Positions 53,079 to 61,687 of a stretch of DNA of 64,000 bases are shown here, one piece after another. Made by a program: the position numbers and the translations under genes. Each line of letters starts with the position of its first letter. Position 1 is the stretch's first letter. The stretch is from JAJFUV01 sp964561215 (lineage in GTDB: Bacteria; Acidobacteriota; Terriglobia; Bryobacterales; Bryobacteraceae): NCBI GenBank assembly GCA_964561215.1, contig CAZLOS010000013.1, forward strand, positions 6,713 to 70,712. Direction: 5' to 3'. The notes under the pieces are model-generated. The model was not told where the DNA came from. It did not search any database and was given only the letters and a program-made list of their open reading frames with translations.

Positions 53079-54194
53079 TCAAGAAACGTAAGACGCCGCA
53101 GGCACGACTGCTTGCTTGGTCCCGCCGCTTACCGCGGCGCACGAAAGCCCAAGCACGATCAGCAGGGAAACGGGCAGAAATGCGCTATACGGAGCATCCG
53201 CCAAGGCCATGAAGTAGGGAACCGGCGTCAGTATCAGTGCCGTTGCAACACGCAGGAACGGCATAGGGCACGTCCGCACCACGGCAACGAAGACGGGGAG
53301 CAGCACGACATCATCCGCCAGGCATGAATGGAAGCTGACAAGTAGCCCGCATACCAGACTCACCGCCAGCACGAACTCATAGCTTTCGTTTCGCCGTGCC
53401 ACCCAAACGAACGCCGCCAGGACGAGCGCAATAAGGATAAGTTCAAGAACCATTCCGCCGTTCAACACTGCAGCAAGACCGTGAATGTTCGGCATGATCG
53501 TTGCTGAAGAATTGATCCACGGATCACGCAGGACATTCACGTATTGTCCCAGTGAAGCGGCCCCGGCAACCGAAACGCCAACCCCTGTCAATACCGCCAA
53601 TCCGGTCATCGCACCACCGAGGATTTGCCAACGTCGTTTTATCAACAAGAGAACAGGCACGAAGAGGAACAGGTGAAATTTGATCGCAAGTAACGACAAA
53701 ACGAGTCCAGCCCACACCTCTCTCTTGGCTCTTGTCAACAGAATCGAGCCGCCAAGGATCGCCAGCAAGAACGGAGTATCTTGCCCACCGCAAATCGCTG
53801 TGAGTATGGGAATACTCATCGCCGCGAAGAATGGCAGAGCGGAACACTCGGGTGAGAACTTGACGACAAACCAAAGCAGGCTGGCCAGCGTTGCAAGTGA
53901 GAACACGGCATACGCGGCGCGGTAGGGGAGTAGCGCAAGTGGCTTCAGCAAAGCGGCGTAGAACGGTGGACGGGTGTACACGACCGATTCCATCGTGAAC
54001 CCAAGGCTCTTTTCGACCACGGCCAGATTTGCGGATCGAGAGTAGAGATCGGACGTGCCGGCAAGCGTTGCCCCGGTGTAAAGCTGTGCGAAATCATTCG
54101 CACCCCGCAGCGCCCTATCCCGCTGTATGTACGCCAATGACAACAGGAACGTGACACCCAATGCTACCGGAAGCCAACGCTGGAAACTCCTCAT
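53079..54194 (-). CDS. GT87-like (DUF2029) integral membrane glycosyltransferase
   Basis: 371 residues from ATG 54194 (an upstream in-frame TTG at 54212 adds six). About ten transmembrane helices. NDFAQLYTGATLAGTSDLYS, the loop YTRPPFYAALLKPLALLPYR and GGQDTPFLLAILGGSILLTR follow the pattern of polyprenol-phosphate-mannose-dependent GT87 enzymes. Such proteins add sugars to lipids or polysaccharides on the outer face of the inner membrane. Acceptor unknown. Divergent from the next glycosyltransferase across about 180 bp. Confidence 0.8.
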   Translation of the reverse strand: MRSFQRWLPVALGVTFLLSLAYIQRDRALRGANDFAQLYTGATLAGTSDLYSRSANLAVVEKSLGFTMESVVYTRPPFYAALLKPLALLPYRAAYAVFSLATLASLLWFVVKFSPECSALPFFAAMSIPILTAICGGQDTPFLLAILGGSILLTRAKREVWAGLVLSLLAIKFHLFLFVPVLLLIKRRWQILGGAMTGLAVLTGVGVSVAGAASLGQYVNVLRDPWINSSATIMPNIHGLAAVLNGGMVLELILIALVLAAFVWVARRNESYEFVLAVSLVCGLLVSFHSCLADDVVLLPVFVAVVRTCPMPFLRVATALILTPVPYFMALADAPYSAFLPVSLLIVLGLSCAAVSGGTKQAVVPAASYVS

Positions 54195-54378
54195 TATGTT
54201 CTTGATCGGCAAGAATAAACCGCGGGATTAGTCCTTGCCAGCACATCCTCATGGCACGCCGCCGCGCCCGCAACACTGGTACAGTGGTCATCTGATTCCC
54301 GGCATTTGAAAGCATATCGGAGATGGTTGCGGCGGTGTTCCTTGTAACGACTACGAACTGTCAGCCGGCGCCTGCTCT

Positions 54379-55773
54379 ATGAAAGACTCCAGAGCGATCC
54401 CCCGCGCAACGGCCTTCTGGGCCGCGTGCGCCGCGCTGCTGGTGGGCGTGCGGCTGTGCCACGTGAACGTCCTTTGGGTGGACGAGGCCTACGGCATGGC
54501 GGCAGCGCGCCGCATGCTGGAAGGCGCCGCGCTCTACCGCGACATCTGGTTCGACAAGCCCCCGCTGTACGCCTGGATCTACCTGCCGTGGGGCGCCGGC
54601 ACCGGCTGGCCGCTGCGGTTGGCGGGCGCGCTGTTTGCCTTGCTCTGCTGCTGGTTGGCCAAGCGAACCGCCGCCGTGCTGTTCGGGCCGCGCGAGGGAT
54701 GGTACGCGGCCGCCGGGATGGCGTTTTTTCTGTCATTCGATCACGCGGCCGCGGTGTTGTCGCTGGCACCGGATCTCCTTCTGATACCTTTCGCCCTGGC
54801 CGCGGTCTGGTCTATCGCCGCCGGCCGGCCCGCGCTGGCCGCCGCTTGCGCCGCCGCCGGTTTGCTCGCCCACACCAAGGCGCTGGTCCTGTTGCCGTTG
54901 ATCGTTCTCTGGCGGCCGCGCGCCTGGAGGAGGATTCTGCCGGTCTACATAGCTTCGGCCGCGCTGGTGTGGCTGGCGGCATTGGGATGGCGCGAGCCTG
55001 TGTGGGAATGGGGGACTCTGTACTCCCGCGACAGCTTCGTGCTGAATCCCGTAAGTGAAGGCCTGAAACGCACGGCCAACTGGGCCGGTTTCCACGCCGC
55101 GCTGGTCGTCGGCGCGTGCTTCTACTTCGCAAGGAAGGACGCGCATCGCTCGAGTCTGGCCGTCTGGCTGGGGCTGGGCTTGCTCCAGGTGGCGGCCGGC
55201 GCCCGTTTCTTTCCGCGCTACTACCTGGCGCTCCTGCCGGTACTCGCCGTTGCGGCGGCCCGCGGTTTCTGCCTCGTTCCGAACCGCTGGCGCGCCGCCT
55301 TACTGGCACTCGCACTGGCCGTTCCCGCAGTGCGCTTCGGCGGGCGCCACATCGCCGTCCTGCGTGGAGATCCCGCCGCGATGCGCGACCTGGCGCTGTA
55401 TGTAGACTGCCGCGCGGCGGCGGAGAGGATTCAGGCGCTCACCCACCCCGGCGACACCCTTCTAGTGTGGGGATATCGCCCCGAACTGAACGTGCTGGCC
55501 CGCCTGCCCGGTGCCACGCCCTTTCTCGATTCCCAGCCTCTGACTGGGGTGATTGCCGATCGCCACCTGACTTCCTCACTGCCCACGGCGCCGTCCCTGG
55601 CCCGGCACCATCGTAAACAGCTTGCCCAGACTAGGCCCACTTTCATCGCCGACGGCCTCGGGCCATACAACTCCGCCCTCGCTATCGGCAAGTATGAAGA
55701 TCTACGCGGCTGGTTCTCCCAGTATGAACTGGTGGCGCAAACCGCCGGCACCCGCATCTACCGGCGCCGCTGA
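54379..55773 (+). CDS. GT39/ArnT-like (GT-C fold) membrane glycosyltransferase
   Basis: 464 residues. The first periplasmic loop carries the acidic motif VNVLWVDEAYGMAAARRMLE and then IWFDKPPLYAWIYLP, the paired D-E and DKPP signatures of the PMT/ArnT superfamily. About ten transmembrane helices follow, then a soluble C-terminal domain (about 340-464, PGDTLLVWGYRPELNVLARL). It would transfer a sugar from a polyprenyl phosphate donor. Target unknown. Confidence 0.82.
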   Translation: MKDSRAIPRATAFWAACAALLVGVRLCHVNVLWVDEAYGMAAARRMLEGAALYRDIWFDKPPLYAWIYLPWGAGTGWPLRLAGALFALLCCWLAKRTAAVLFGPREGWYAAAGMAFFLSFDHAAAVLSLAPDLLLIPFALAAVWSIAAGRPALAAACAAAGLLAHTKALVLLPLIVLWRPRAWRRILPVYIASAALVWLAALGWREPVWEWGTLYSRDSFVLNPVSEGLKRTANWAGFHAALVVGACFYFARKDAHRSSLAVWLGLGLLQVAAGARFFPRYYLALLPVLAVAAARGFCLVPNRWRAALLALALAVPAVRFGGRHIAVLRGDPAAMRDLALYVDCRAAAERIQALTHPGDTLLVWGYRPELNVLARLPGATPFLDSQPLTGVIADRHLTSSLPTAPSLARHHRKQLAQTRPTFIADGLGPYNSALAIGKYEDLRGWFSQYELVAQTAGTRIYRRR

Positions 55774-55802
55774 CCTTCCTTCCAGCCGGAATGTAGTGAC
55801 TT

Positions 55803-55831
55803 TTGACTCCGGGCCCCGCCCCGTTTATACT
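55803..55831 (+). promoter_or_regulatory. Sigma70-type promoter of the T6SS operon
   Basis: TTGACT (55803-55808), a 17-bp spacer and TATACT (55826-55831) predict a start near 55838, leaving an untranslated leader of about 190 nt before tssB. I saw no sigma54-type GG-N10-GC element in the gap, although many T6SS clusters use one. Confidence 0.75.
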
Positions 55832-56027
55832 CGATTTCAGATTCGAGAGGGCCGGGCGATCCAACCGACTACATCAAAACGGGGCCAGCGCGGCTTTGGG
55901 TTCCGCCTCAGCCGAACAGGTGAGGGGAACTCCTTATGGCTGGAGACTTCCATTCGTGATAGCATTTGCGTACGGATTGTCTTCAATCAACACGAATCTG
56001 ATCTAGTGGAACAACGAGGGATGGCAG

Positions 56028-56555
56028 ATGGCAAAACCAAGCACACAGCATAAACTCGACCGGGTCCGCCCTCCGCGAGTTCATGTGACCTACGACGTGG
56101 AAGTGGGCGATGCGATTGAAATGAAGGAACTTCCCTTTGTCATGGGAGTTCTCGGCGATTTCACGGGCCAGCCTGAGGCTCCGCTGCCCAAGTTGAGAGA
56201 ACGCAAGTTCGTGGAGGTGACTCCCGATAACTTCGATAACGTGCTCGAGGGCATGAAGCCGCACCTGGCGTTCTCGGTCGAAAACAAACTCAGTGAAGAT
56301 CCGAATGCCGGGCAGTTGAAGGTGGATCTCCGTTTCAAGGGCATGCAGGACTTCGAACCCGAGCAGGTGGCCCGCCAGATCAAGCCCCTCAAGGAAATGC
56401 TCGATCTCCGCACCAAGCTTTCGGACCTGCGCGGATCCTTGCAAGGAAACGACAAGCTCGAGGAACTGCTTCTGGACGCCGTCGGCAACACCGAAAAGCT
56501 GGCAAAGCTGAAGGCGGAGTTGGGGAAGGCCAATCCCGAGGGGGGTGAGAAATGA
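56028..56555 (+). CDS. tssB: T6SS contractile sheath small subunit TssB
   Basis: 175 residues with a GAGGG ribosome site. RVRPPRVHVTYDVEVGDAIE, LPFVMGVLGDFTGQPE and RKFVEVTPDNFDNVLEGMKP are standard TssB/VipA blocks. The C-terminal helix (LRGSLQGNDKLEELLLDAVG) is where ClpV and TagJ act in other systems. It co-assembles with TssC into the tail sheath. First gene of the operon; its stop overlaps tssC (ATGA). Confidence 0.97.
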   Translation: MAKPSTQHKLDRVRPPRVHVTYDVEVGDAIEMKELPFVMGVLGDFTGQPEAPLPKLRERKFVEVTPDNFDNVLEGMKPHLAFSVENKLSEDPNAGQLKVDLRFKGMQDFEPEQVARQIKPLKEMLDLRTKLSDLRGSLQGNDKLEELLLDAVGNTEKLAKLKAELGKANPEGGEK

Positions 56556-58042
56556 GCGACGCGCAAAAGGCAGTACCGCAAGCTGCTGCTGAAGAGCAAG
56601 TGCTCGAACGCGGCCTCCTTGATCAGATCGTCGAGGAAGGCCGCCTGGCGAGGGATGCCGCGGCCCGCGAGCGCGGCAAGGACCTGGTCAAGGAATTCGT
56701 CGCCCAGGTGCTGGATGGCTCGATGACCGTGGCCAAGGACGCCGAGGTGATGATCAACGCCCGGATTGCGCAAATCGATCACCTTATCTCGATCCAGCTC
56801 AACGAAGTGCTGCATCACCCGTCTTTCCAGAAGCTGGAGGGCACGTGGCGCGGATTGAAGTACCTGCTCGACCAGAGCGAAACCGGCGAGAACCTCAAGA
56901 TCAAGATCCTCAACGCCTCGAAGAAAGAGCTTTTGCGGGATCTGCAGCGCGCGCCGGAGTTCGATCAGAGCGCCCTCTTCAAGAAGGTTTATGAAGAGGA
57001 ATTCGGCATCTTCGGCGGGTCCCCGTTCGCGGCCATGTTGGGCGATTACGAGTTCGGCCGCGGTCCGGAGGACATCGAACTGCTCGAAAAGGTTTCGCAG
57101 GTGGCCGCGGCGGCGCACGCCCCATTCATCTCTGCGGCTTCGCCCGAGATGTTCAACCTGGACAGCTTCACCAGTCTGGACGCGCCGCGCGACATGGCCA
57201 AGGTGTTCGACACCACCGAGTACGCCAAGTGGAAGTCTTTCCGGCAGAGCGAAGATTCCCGCTACGTGGCGCTGACCTGCCCGCGTATCCTGATGCGCCT
57301 GCCTTACGGCAAGGCCACTGTGCCGGTCGACGCCTTCAATTACGACGAGCACGTCGACGGCTCCGATCACTCCAAGTACCTCTGGGGCAATGCCGCTTTC
57401 GCGCTGGGTGCGAGGTTGACCTCGGCGTTCGCCAACTACGGCTGGTGCGCGGCGATTCGCGGCGTGGAAGGCGGCGGGCTGGTGGAAGGTCTGCCGGTGC
57501 ACAACTTCTACACCGATGAAGGCGATGTGGCCATGAAGTGCCCGACCGAGTCGCCCATCACGGACCGCCGCGAGAAAGAGCTTGCCGACCTGGGGTTCGC
57601 CCCCTTGGTCCACTGCAAGAACACCGACTACGCGGCGTTCTTCAGCGTCCAGTCCTGCCAGAAGCCCAAGCTGTTCGACAACGAGGCCGCCAACGCGAAC
57701 GCGCGTCTGTCCGCTCAGTTGCCTTACATCATGGCTGTCTCCCGGTTCGCGCATTACCTGAAGGCGATGATGCGAGACAAGATCGGCAGCTTCACCTCCC
57801 GCACGGAGTGCGAGCGGTGGCTGAATCAGTGGATCACCAATTACGTTACCCCGGACGACACCGCGTCGGCTGCCACCAAAGCGTCGCACCCGTTGCGCGA
57901 GGCGCGCATCGAGGTTTCCGAGGTGGCTGGCAAACCCGGAGTTTATCGCGCCGTCGCTTTCCTGCGGCCCCACTTCCAGCTCGACGAACTGTCCGTGTCG
58001 TTGCGGCTGGTGGCGGAACTGCCGGCTTCGGCGAGGAAATAA
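56552..58042 (+). CDS. tssC: T6SS contractile sheath large subunit TssC
   Basis: 496 residues, the usual TssC/VipB length. MINARIAQIDHLISIQLNEV, HPSFQKLEGTWRGLKYLLDQ, FGGSPFAAMLGDYEFGRGPE, YLWGNAAFALGARLTSAFAN and MAVSRFAHYLKAMMRDKIGS are conserved. It forms the sheath with TssB in a 1:1 ratio. It is the last gene before an intercistronic hairpin and hcp. Confidence 0.97.
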   Translation: MSDAQKAVPQAAAEEQVLERGLLDQIVEEGRLARDAAARERGKDLVKEFVAQVLDGSMTVAKDAEVMINARIAQIDHLISIQLNEVLHHPSFQKLEGTWRGLKYLLDQSETGENLKIKILNASKKELLRDLQRAPEFDQSALFKKVYEEEFGIFGGSPFAAMLGDYEFGRGPEDIELLEKVSQVAAAAHAPFISAASPEMFNLDSFTSLDAPRDMAKVFDTTEYAKWKSFRQSEDSRYVALTCPRILMRLPYGKATVPVDAFNYDEHVDGSDHSKYLWGNAAFALGARLTSAFANYGWCAAIRGVEGGGLVEGLPVHNFYTDEGDVAMKCPTESPITDRREKELADLGFAPLVHCKNTDYAAFFSVQSCQKPKLFDNEAANANARLSAQLPYIMAVSRFAHYLKAMMRDKIGSFTSRTECERWLNQWITNYVTPDDTASAATKASHPLREARIEVSEVAGKPGVYRAVAFLRPHFQLDELSVSLRLVAELPASARK

Positions 58043-58048
58043 GCTGTG

Positions 58049-58085
58049 GCGGCAGCCCGGCGGTTGGAAAGTGCCGGGGTGCCGC
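58049..58085 (+). promoter_or_regulatory. Large hairpin between tssC and hcp
   Basis: GCGGCAGCCCGGC (58049-58061) pairs with GCCGGGGTGCCGC (58073-58085) with a single mismatch in 13 bp and an 11-base loop, followed by TTCTT. It lies just after tssC and 41 bases before hcp, whose own ribosome site (AAGGAGGA) is strong. It may cause partial termination or protect a processed hcp message. Confidence 0.6.
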
Positions 58086-58126
58086 TTCTTGGACCAAAAG
58101 TCATTTGAGATTAAGGAGGATCAAAC

Positions 58127-58612
58127 ATGGCTGTTGACTATTTCCTGAAAATCGATGGTATTCCAGGCGAAAGCCACGACTCCAAACACAAGGATGAGAT
58201 CGACCTGCTTAGCTGGTCGTGGGGCGAGAGCCAGACCGGTACCTTCGCGGGCGGTGGCGGCGGCGGCGCCGGCAAAGTGAATATGCAGGACTTCCACTTT
58301 GTCATGAAGGTGAACAAGGCCACGCCGAAGCTCATCCTGGCCTGCGCCAGCGGCGACCACATTAAAAAGGCGGTCCTCACCTGCCGCAAGGCCGGCAAGG
58401 AGCAGCAGGAATTCCTGAAATACACCTTCACCGATGTCCTGGTTTCGTCCTACCAGACTGGCGGTTCCAGTTCGGGCGACGAAATCCCCTCCGAGCAGGT
58501 GTCGCTCAATTACACGAAGATGGAAACCGAGTACAAGATGCAGAAGGCCGACGGCACGCTGGACGGCGGCATCAAGGCCGGGTGGGATCTGAAGGCCAAC
58601 AAGCTGGTTTAG
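58127..58612 (+). CDS. hcp: T6SS tube protein Hcp
   Basis: 161 residues with the best ribosome site of the operon. The N-terminus AVDYFLKIDGIPGESHDSKH is typical, as are IDLLSWSWGESQT, FHFVMKVNKATPKLILACAS and SLNYTKMETEYKMQ. A Gly-rich loop (AGGGGGGAGK, about residues 41-50) extends the usual loop. Hexameric rings stack to form the secreted inner tube. No extension domain is fused, so it is a structural Hcp. Confidence 0.97.
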   Translation: MAVDYFLKIDGIPGESHDSKHKDEIDLLSWSWGESQTGTFAGGGGGGAGKVNMQDFHFVMKVNKATPKLILACASGDHIKKAVLTCRKAGKEQQEFLKYTFTDVLVSSYQTGGSSSGDEIPSEQVSLNYTKMETEYKMQKADGTLDGGIKAGWDLKANKLV

Positions 58613-58636
58613 GCGGCCACGAGAGCCGTTTCCATC

Positions 58637-59362
58637 ATGACAGCCAAAGACCTGTTTCAAGCAGGCAGGCTGGAAGAGGCGGTGCGTGCGCTTGGTGCCG
58701 AGTTGCGCAATGATCCAACCGACCAGAAGCGCCGCACCTTCCTGTTCGAGCTGCTCTGCTTCAGCGGCGAGTACGACCGCGCCGAAAAACAGCTCGATAT
58801 TCTGGCGGATGCGAGTAAGGAGGCGGGCCTCGGTTCGCTTCTGTACCGGGCCGCGCTGCATGCGGAGCGCACCCGCTGCCGGATGTTCGAAACTGGAACG
58901 CTGCCCCTCGGCGAGGCCCATTCGGCCGCCGGGACCATGGATGGGAAGCCCTTCGAGTCAATCGAAGACGCCGATCCGCGCATAGGCCCCCGCCTGGAAG
59001 TGTACGCAGCCGGGTCCTATCTCTGGCTCCCGTTCGAGCACATCGCTTCGATAGAGATCGCCGCTCCCCAACGTCTCCGCGATCTCATCTGGATTCCGGC
59101 GATCGTCCGGCCCGGCCCGGCGTTCAAAGGCCGCGAACTCGGGGAGGTGATGCTCCCCGTGCTCACACCTCTGGCTTTCAAGCGCCCTGACGATGCAGTC
59201 CGCCTGGGACGCGCGACGGCGTGGGAGGAGGCCGCGGACGGCCGGGTGGTTCCGGCCGGCCAGAAGATGTTCCTGATCGATGGGGAGGAGTGCCCCATCC
59301 TGGAGGTTCGCAAGCTGGAGTTCTCCACCGTGCCGGCGACGGCAGGTGGAGATATCGCCTGA
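58637..59362 (+). CDS. tagJ: T6SS accessory protein TagJ/ImpE
   Basis: 241 residues. The N-terminal TPR-like part (AKDLFQAGRLEEAVRALGAE, FLFELLCFSGEYDRAEKQLD) and C-terminal SciE domain (SYLWLPFEHIASIEIAAPQR, LRDLIWIPA) identify ImpE. In Pseudomonas-type systems TagJ binds TssB and helps ClpV-driven sheath recycling. tssA follows 5 bp after its stop. Its presence and gene order fit an imp-like T6SS. Confidence 0.9.
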   Translation: MTAKDLFQAGRLEEAVRALGAELRNDPTDQKRRTFLFELLCFSGEYDRAEKQLDILADASKEAGLGSLLYRAALHAERTRCRMFETGTLPLGEAHSAAGTMDGKPFESIEDADPRIGPRLEVYAAGSYLWLPFEHIASIEIAAPQRLRDLIWIPAIVRPGPAFKGRELGEVMLPVLTPLAFKRPDDAVRLGRATAWEEAADGRVVPAGQKMFLIDGEECPILEVRKLEFSTVPATAGGDIA

Positions 59363-59367
59363 CCATC

Positions 59368-61191
59368 ATGCCTTTGCGCGACGATCTTCTCAACCCCATT
59401 CCGGGTGCAAATCCGTGCGGGGAAAACCTGCGGTACGCTCCCGTCTACGACAAGCTTAAGGAAGCGCGGCGGGAGGACGATGATGCGCCGCAAGGCGAGT
59501 GGCAGCACGAGCGCAAGACCGCCGACCATGCCCAGGTAATCAAGCTGGCCGGCGAGGTGTTGGCCACCAAGAGCAAGGATCTTCAACTCGCTGTCTGGCT
59601 CACCGAGGCGCTGCTCAAGAAGGAAGGCTTTTCGGGCCTGCACGCCGGCCTGGGCCTGATCCAGAAACTGATTGAAGGTTTCTGGGACGGCCTGTATCCC
59701 GAACTCGAGGACGGCGACGCGGAGATGCGCGCCGTCCCCCTCGAATGGCTCGGCGGCCGGATGGATCAGGCGCTGCGCAGCGTCCCCATCGCCCGTAACG
59801 GGCTCAATTGGTTCAAGTACAAGGAGTCGCGCTCGGTCGGATATGAAGAGGGCGCCGACACTGAGGCGAAAGTAGAAGCCCGCACGGCGGCCATCGCCGA
59901 GGGCAAACTGACGGGCGAGGAGTGGGACTCGGCGTTCGCGGCCTCCAGCAAGGCTTTTTACGTTGCCATGGAGGCTGAACTGGACGGCATCCTGGAGTGT
60001 GTGGATTCACTCGGGTCCTTGTGCGAGGAGAAGTTCGCGGACGCAGCTCCCTCCTTCAGCCCGTTACGCACGACCACGGAAGAAATCCGGCACACGGTTC
60101 ACGGCCTGCTCCAGAAGAAGCGCGAGACCGAGCCGGACGAGCCGGCTGAGGCCGCCGCGGAGGAGTTGAGCGAATCCGGGACGGAGACGGTCGCGGAAGA
60201 AGGGGCCGCCGTCGAAGAAGCGGCGCCCGCCGCCCGGCCCAAGGCGAGGAAGGGTACGCTCGCGGCGGAGCCCGCCGACAAGGAGGATGCTTACCAGCGC
60301 GTCGCCGCCGTCGCGCAATTCCTGCGCCGCGAAGACCCATACAGCCCTGCGCCCTATCTCCTGGTTCGCGGCCTGCGTTGGGGCGAGCTGTTCGCGGCAG
60401 GCTCCTCGCTGGACGCGAACATTCTGGAAGCGCCCCCTACCGAAATCCGGCAATCCCTGAAGCGCCTGGCCGGGGAAGGCGAATGGCAGCAGGTGCTCGA
60501 CACGGCCGAATCCGCCGCCGGCCTGCCCTGCGGGCGAGGTTGGCTGGACGTGCAGCGCTACGCCGTCCGCGCCGCCACGGAACTCGGTTACGAACAAATC
60601 GCCGCCGCCGTTCGCGGCGAGTTGCTGGCCTTATTAGCCGCCTATCCGGACCTGCCCGAAGCCACGCTGCTCGACGACACGCCGACGGCCAACCCCGAAA
60701 CCAAGGCCTGGCTGCAGGAAATCGCTCCCACTCCGGCCGCGCCCGTCGCGCCCGCGTACGCTCCGGCGGTCGAAGTAGAGCCGGAACCGGAGGCCGAAGG
60801 CGGTGCGGCTGCGGAACGCCCTCCCGATGCGTACGACCTGGCGCGGGAGGCTATCCGATCCGGTCACCCCGAGCAGGCCATCGACATCCTTACGCGCGAG
60901 GTAGCCGCGGAGCGCTCCGGGCGCGGTCGTTTCCAGCGCCGCCTGCAGTTGGCGGAACTCTGCCTGGCGGCAGGGCACGAGCGGATCGCGCAACCCATCC
61001 TGGAGCAACTGTCGGCCGAAATCGACCGCCGCAGCCTGGAGGATTGGGAATCCTCTTCCATGATCGCCCACCCGCTGGCTTTGCTCTATCGCTGCCTGAG
61101 CCGTTCGGGCGGCACCGAGGAGGTGAAGCAGGTTATCTACGATCGCATCTGCAGGCTCGATCCCATGCAAGCGCTATCCTGCGGAAGGTGA
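59368..61191 (+). CDS. tssA: T6SS sheath-cap/baseplate protein TssA
   Basis: 607 residues from ATG 59368; a frame extending to 59221 overlaps tagJ and lacks homology. The ImpA_N domain spans about 1-130 (LLNPIPGANPCGENLRYAPV, AVWLTEALLKKEGFSGLHAG, FWDGLYPE). An Ala/Glu linker (about 250-310) separates a middle region (REDPYSPAPYLLVRGLRWGE) from a second Ala/Pro/Glu linker and a C-terminal helical domain (AREAIRSGHPEQAIDILTRE). TssA nucleates and caps the growing tail. It is longer than most short TssA forms. Confidence 0.9.
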   Translation: MPLRDDLLNPIPGANPCGENLRYAPVYDKLKEARREDDDAPQGEWQHERKTADHAQVIKLAGEVLATKSKDLQLAVWLTEALLKKEGFSGLHAGLGLIQKLIEGFWDGLYPELEDGDAEMRAVPLEWLGGRMDQALRSVPIARNGLNWFKYKESRSVGYEEGADTEAKVEARTAAIAEGKLTGEEWDSAFAASSKAFYVAMEAELDGILECVDSLGSLCEEKFADAAPSFSPLRTTTEEIRHTVHGLLQKKRETEPDEPAEAAAEELSESGTETVAEEGAAVEEAAPAARPKARKGTLAAEPADKEDAYQRVAAVAQFLRREDPYSPAPYLLVRGLRWGELFAAGSSLDANILEAPPTEIRQSLKRLAGEGEWQQVLDTAESAAGLPCGRGWLDVQRYAVRAATELGYEQIAAAVRGELLALLAAYPDLPEATLLDDTPTANPETKAWLQEIAPTPAAPVAPAYAPAVEVEPEPEAEGGAAAERPPDAYDLAREAIRSGHPEQAIDILTREVAAERSGRGRFQRRLQLAELCLAAGHERIAQPILEQLSAEIDRRSLEDWESSSMIAHPLALLYRCLSRSGGTEEVKQVIYDRICRLDPMQALSCGR

Positions 61192-61194
61192 TCC

Positions 61195-61686
61195 ATGCCC
61201 AGAGGCGACGCCGACATTGCCGTAACGACAAGCCTGCTGGACCGGCTGATCGACCTCGATCCAGGCAGTCCGGCCGATCCGCCGGCCACCCGCAACCAGT
61301 CGGTACGGCAACTGAAGGCGTCCCTGCGCCGCGACCTGGAGTGGCTCCTGAACACGCGCCGCACTCCCGAGGAAGCGCCGGAAACATACGAGCACCTTTC
61401 CCATTCCCTTTTCAATTACGGCCTTACCGACGTGACCAGCCTGGCGTTGAATTCGCCGCGGGATAAGGCGCGCCTGTTGCGGACGATCGAGAACGTTCTG
61501 GCGGACTTTGAGCCGCGCCTGGCCAACGTGAGGGTACGAGCTCTCGATGAAGGCGACAACGGCGGGCCGCGTGTCCTCCGTTTCCAGATTGAAGGCCTCT
61601 TGAAAATGGACCCAGCCCCGGAACAGATCTTCTTCGATTCGGTCATGCAACTGAGCACCGGCGCTTGCCAGGTAAAGGGCGAATAG
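61195..61686 (+). CDS. tssE: T6SS baseplate wedge protein TssE (gp25-like)
   Basis: 163 residues. SLLDRLIDLD, then RQLKASLRRDLEWLLNTRR and the SLFNYGLTDVTSLALNSPRD block mark the gp25/TssE family (related to phage T4 gp25). It forms the baseplate wedge with TssF and TssG. It starts 3 bp after tssA, and tssF starts 1 bp after its stop. Confidence 0.95.
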   Translation: MPRGDADIAVTTSLLDRLIDLDPGSPADPPATRNQSVRQLKASLRRDLEWLLNTRRTPEEAPETYEHLSHSLFNYGLTDVTSLALNSPRDKARLLRTIENVLADFEPRLANVRVRALDEGDNGGPRVLRFQIEGLLKMDPAPEQIFFDSVMQLSTGACQVKGE

Positions 61687-61687
61687 A

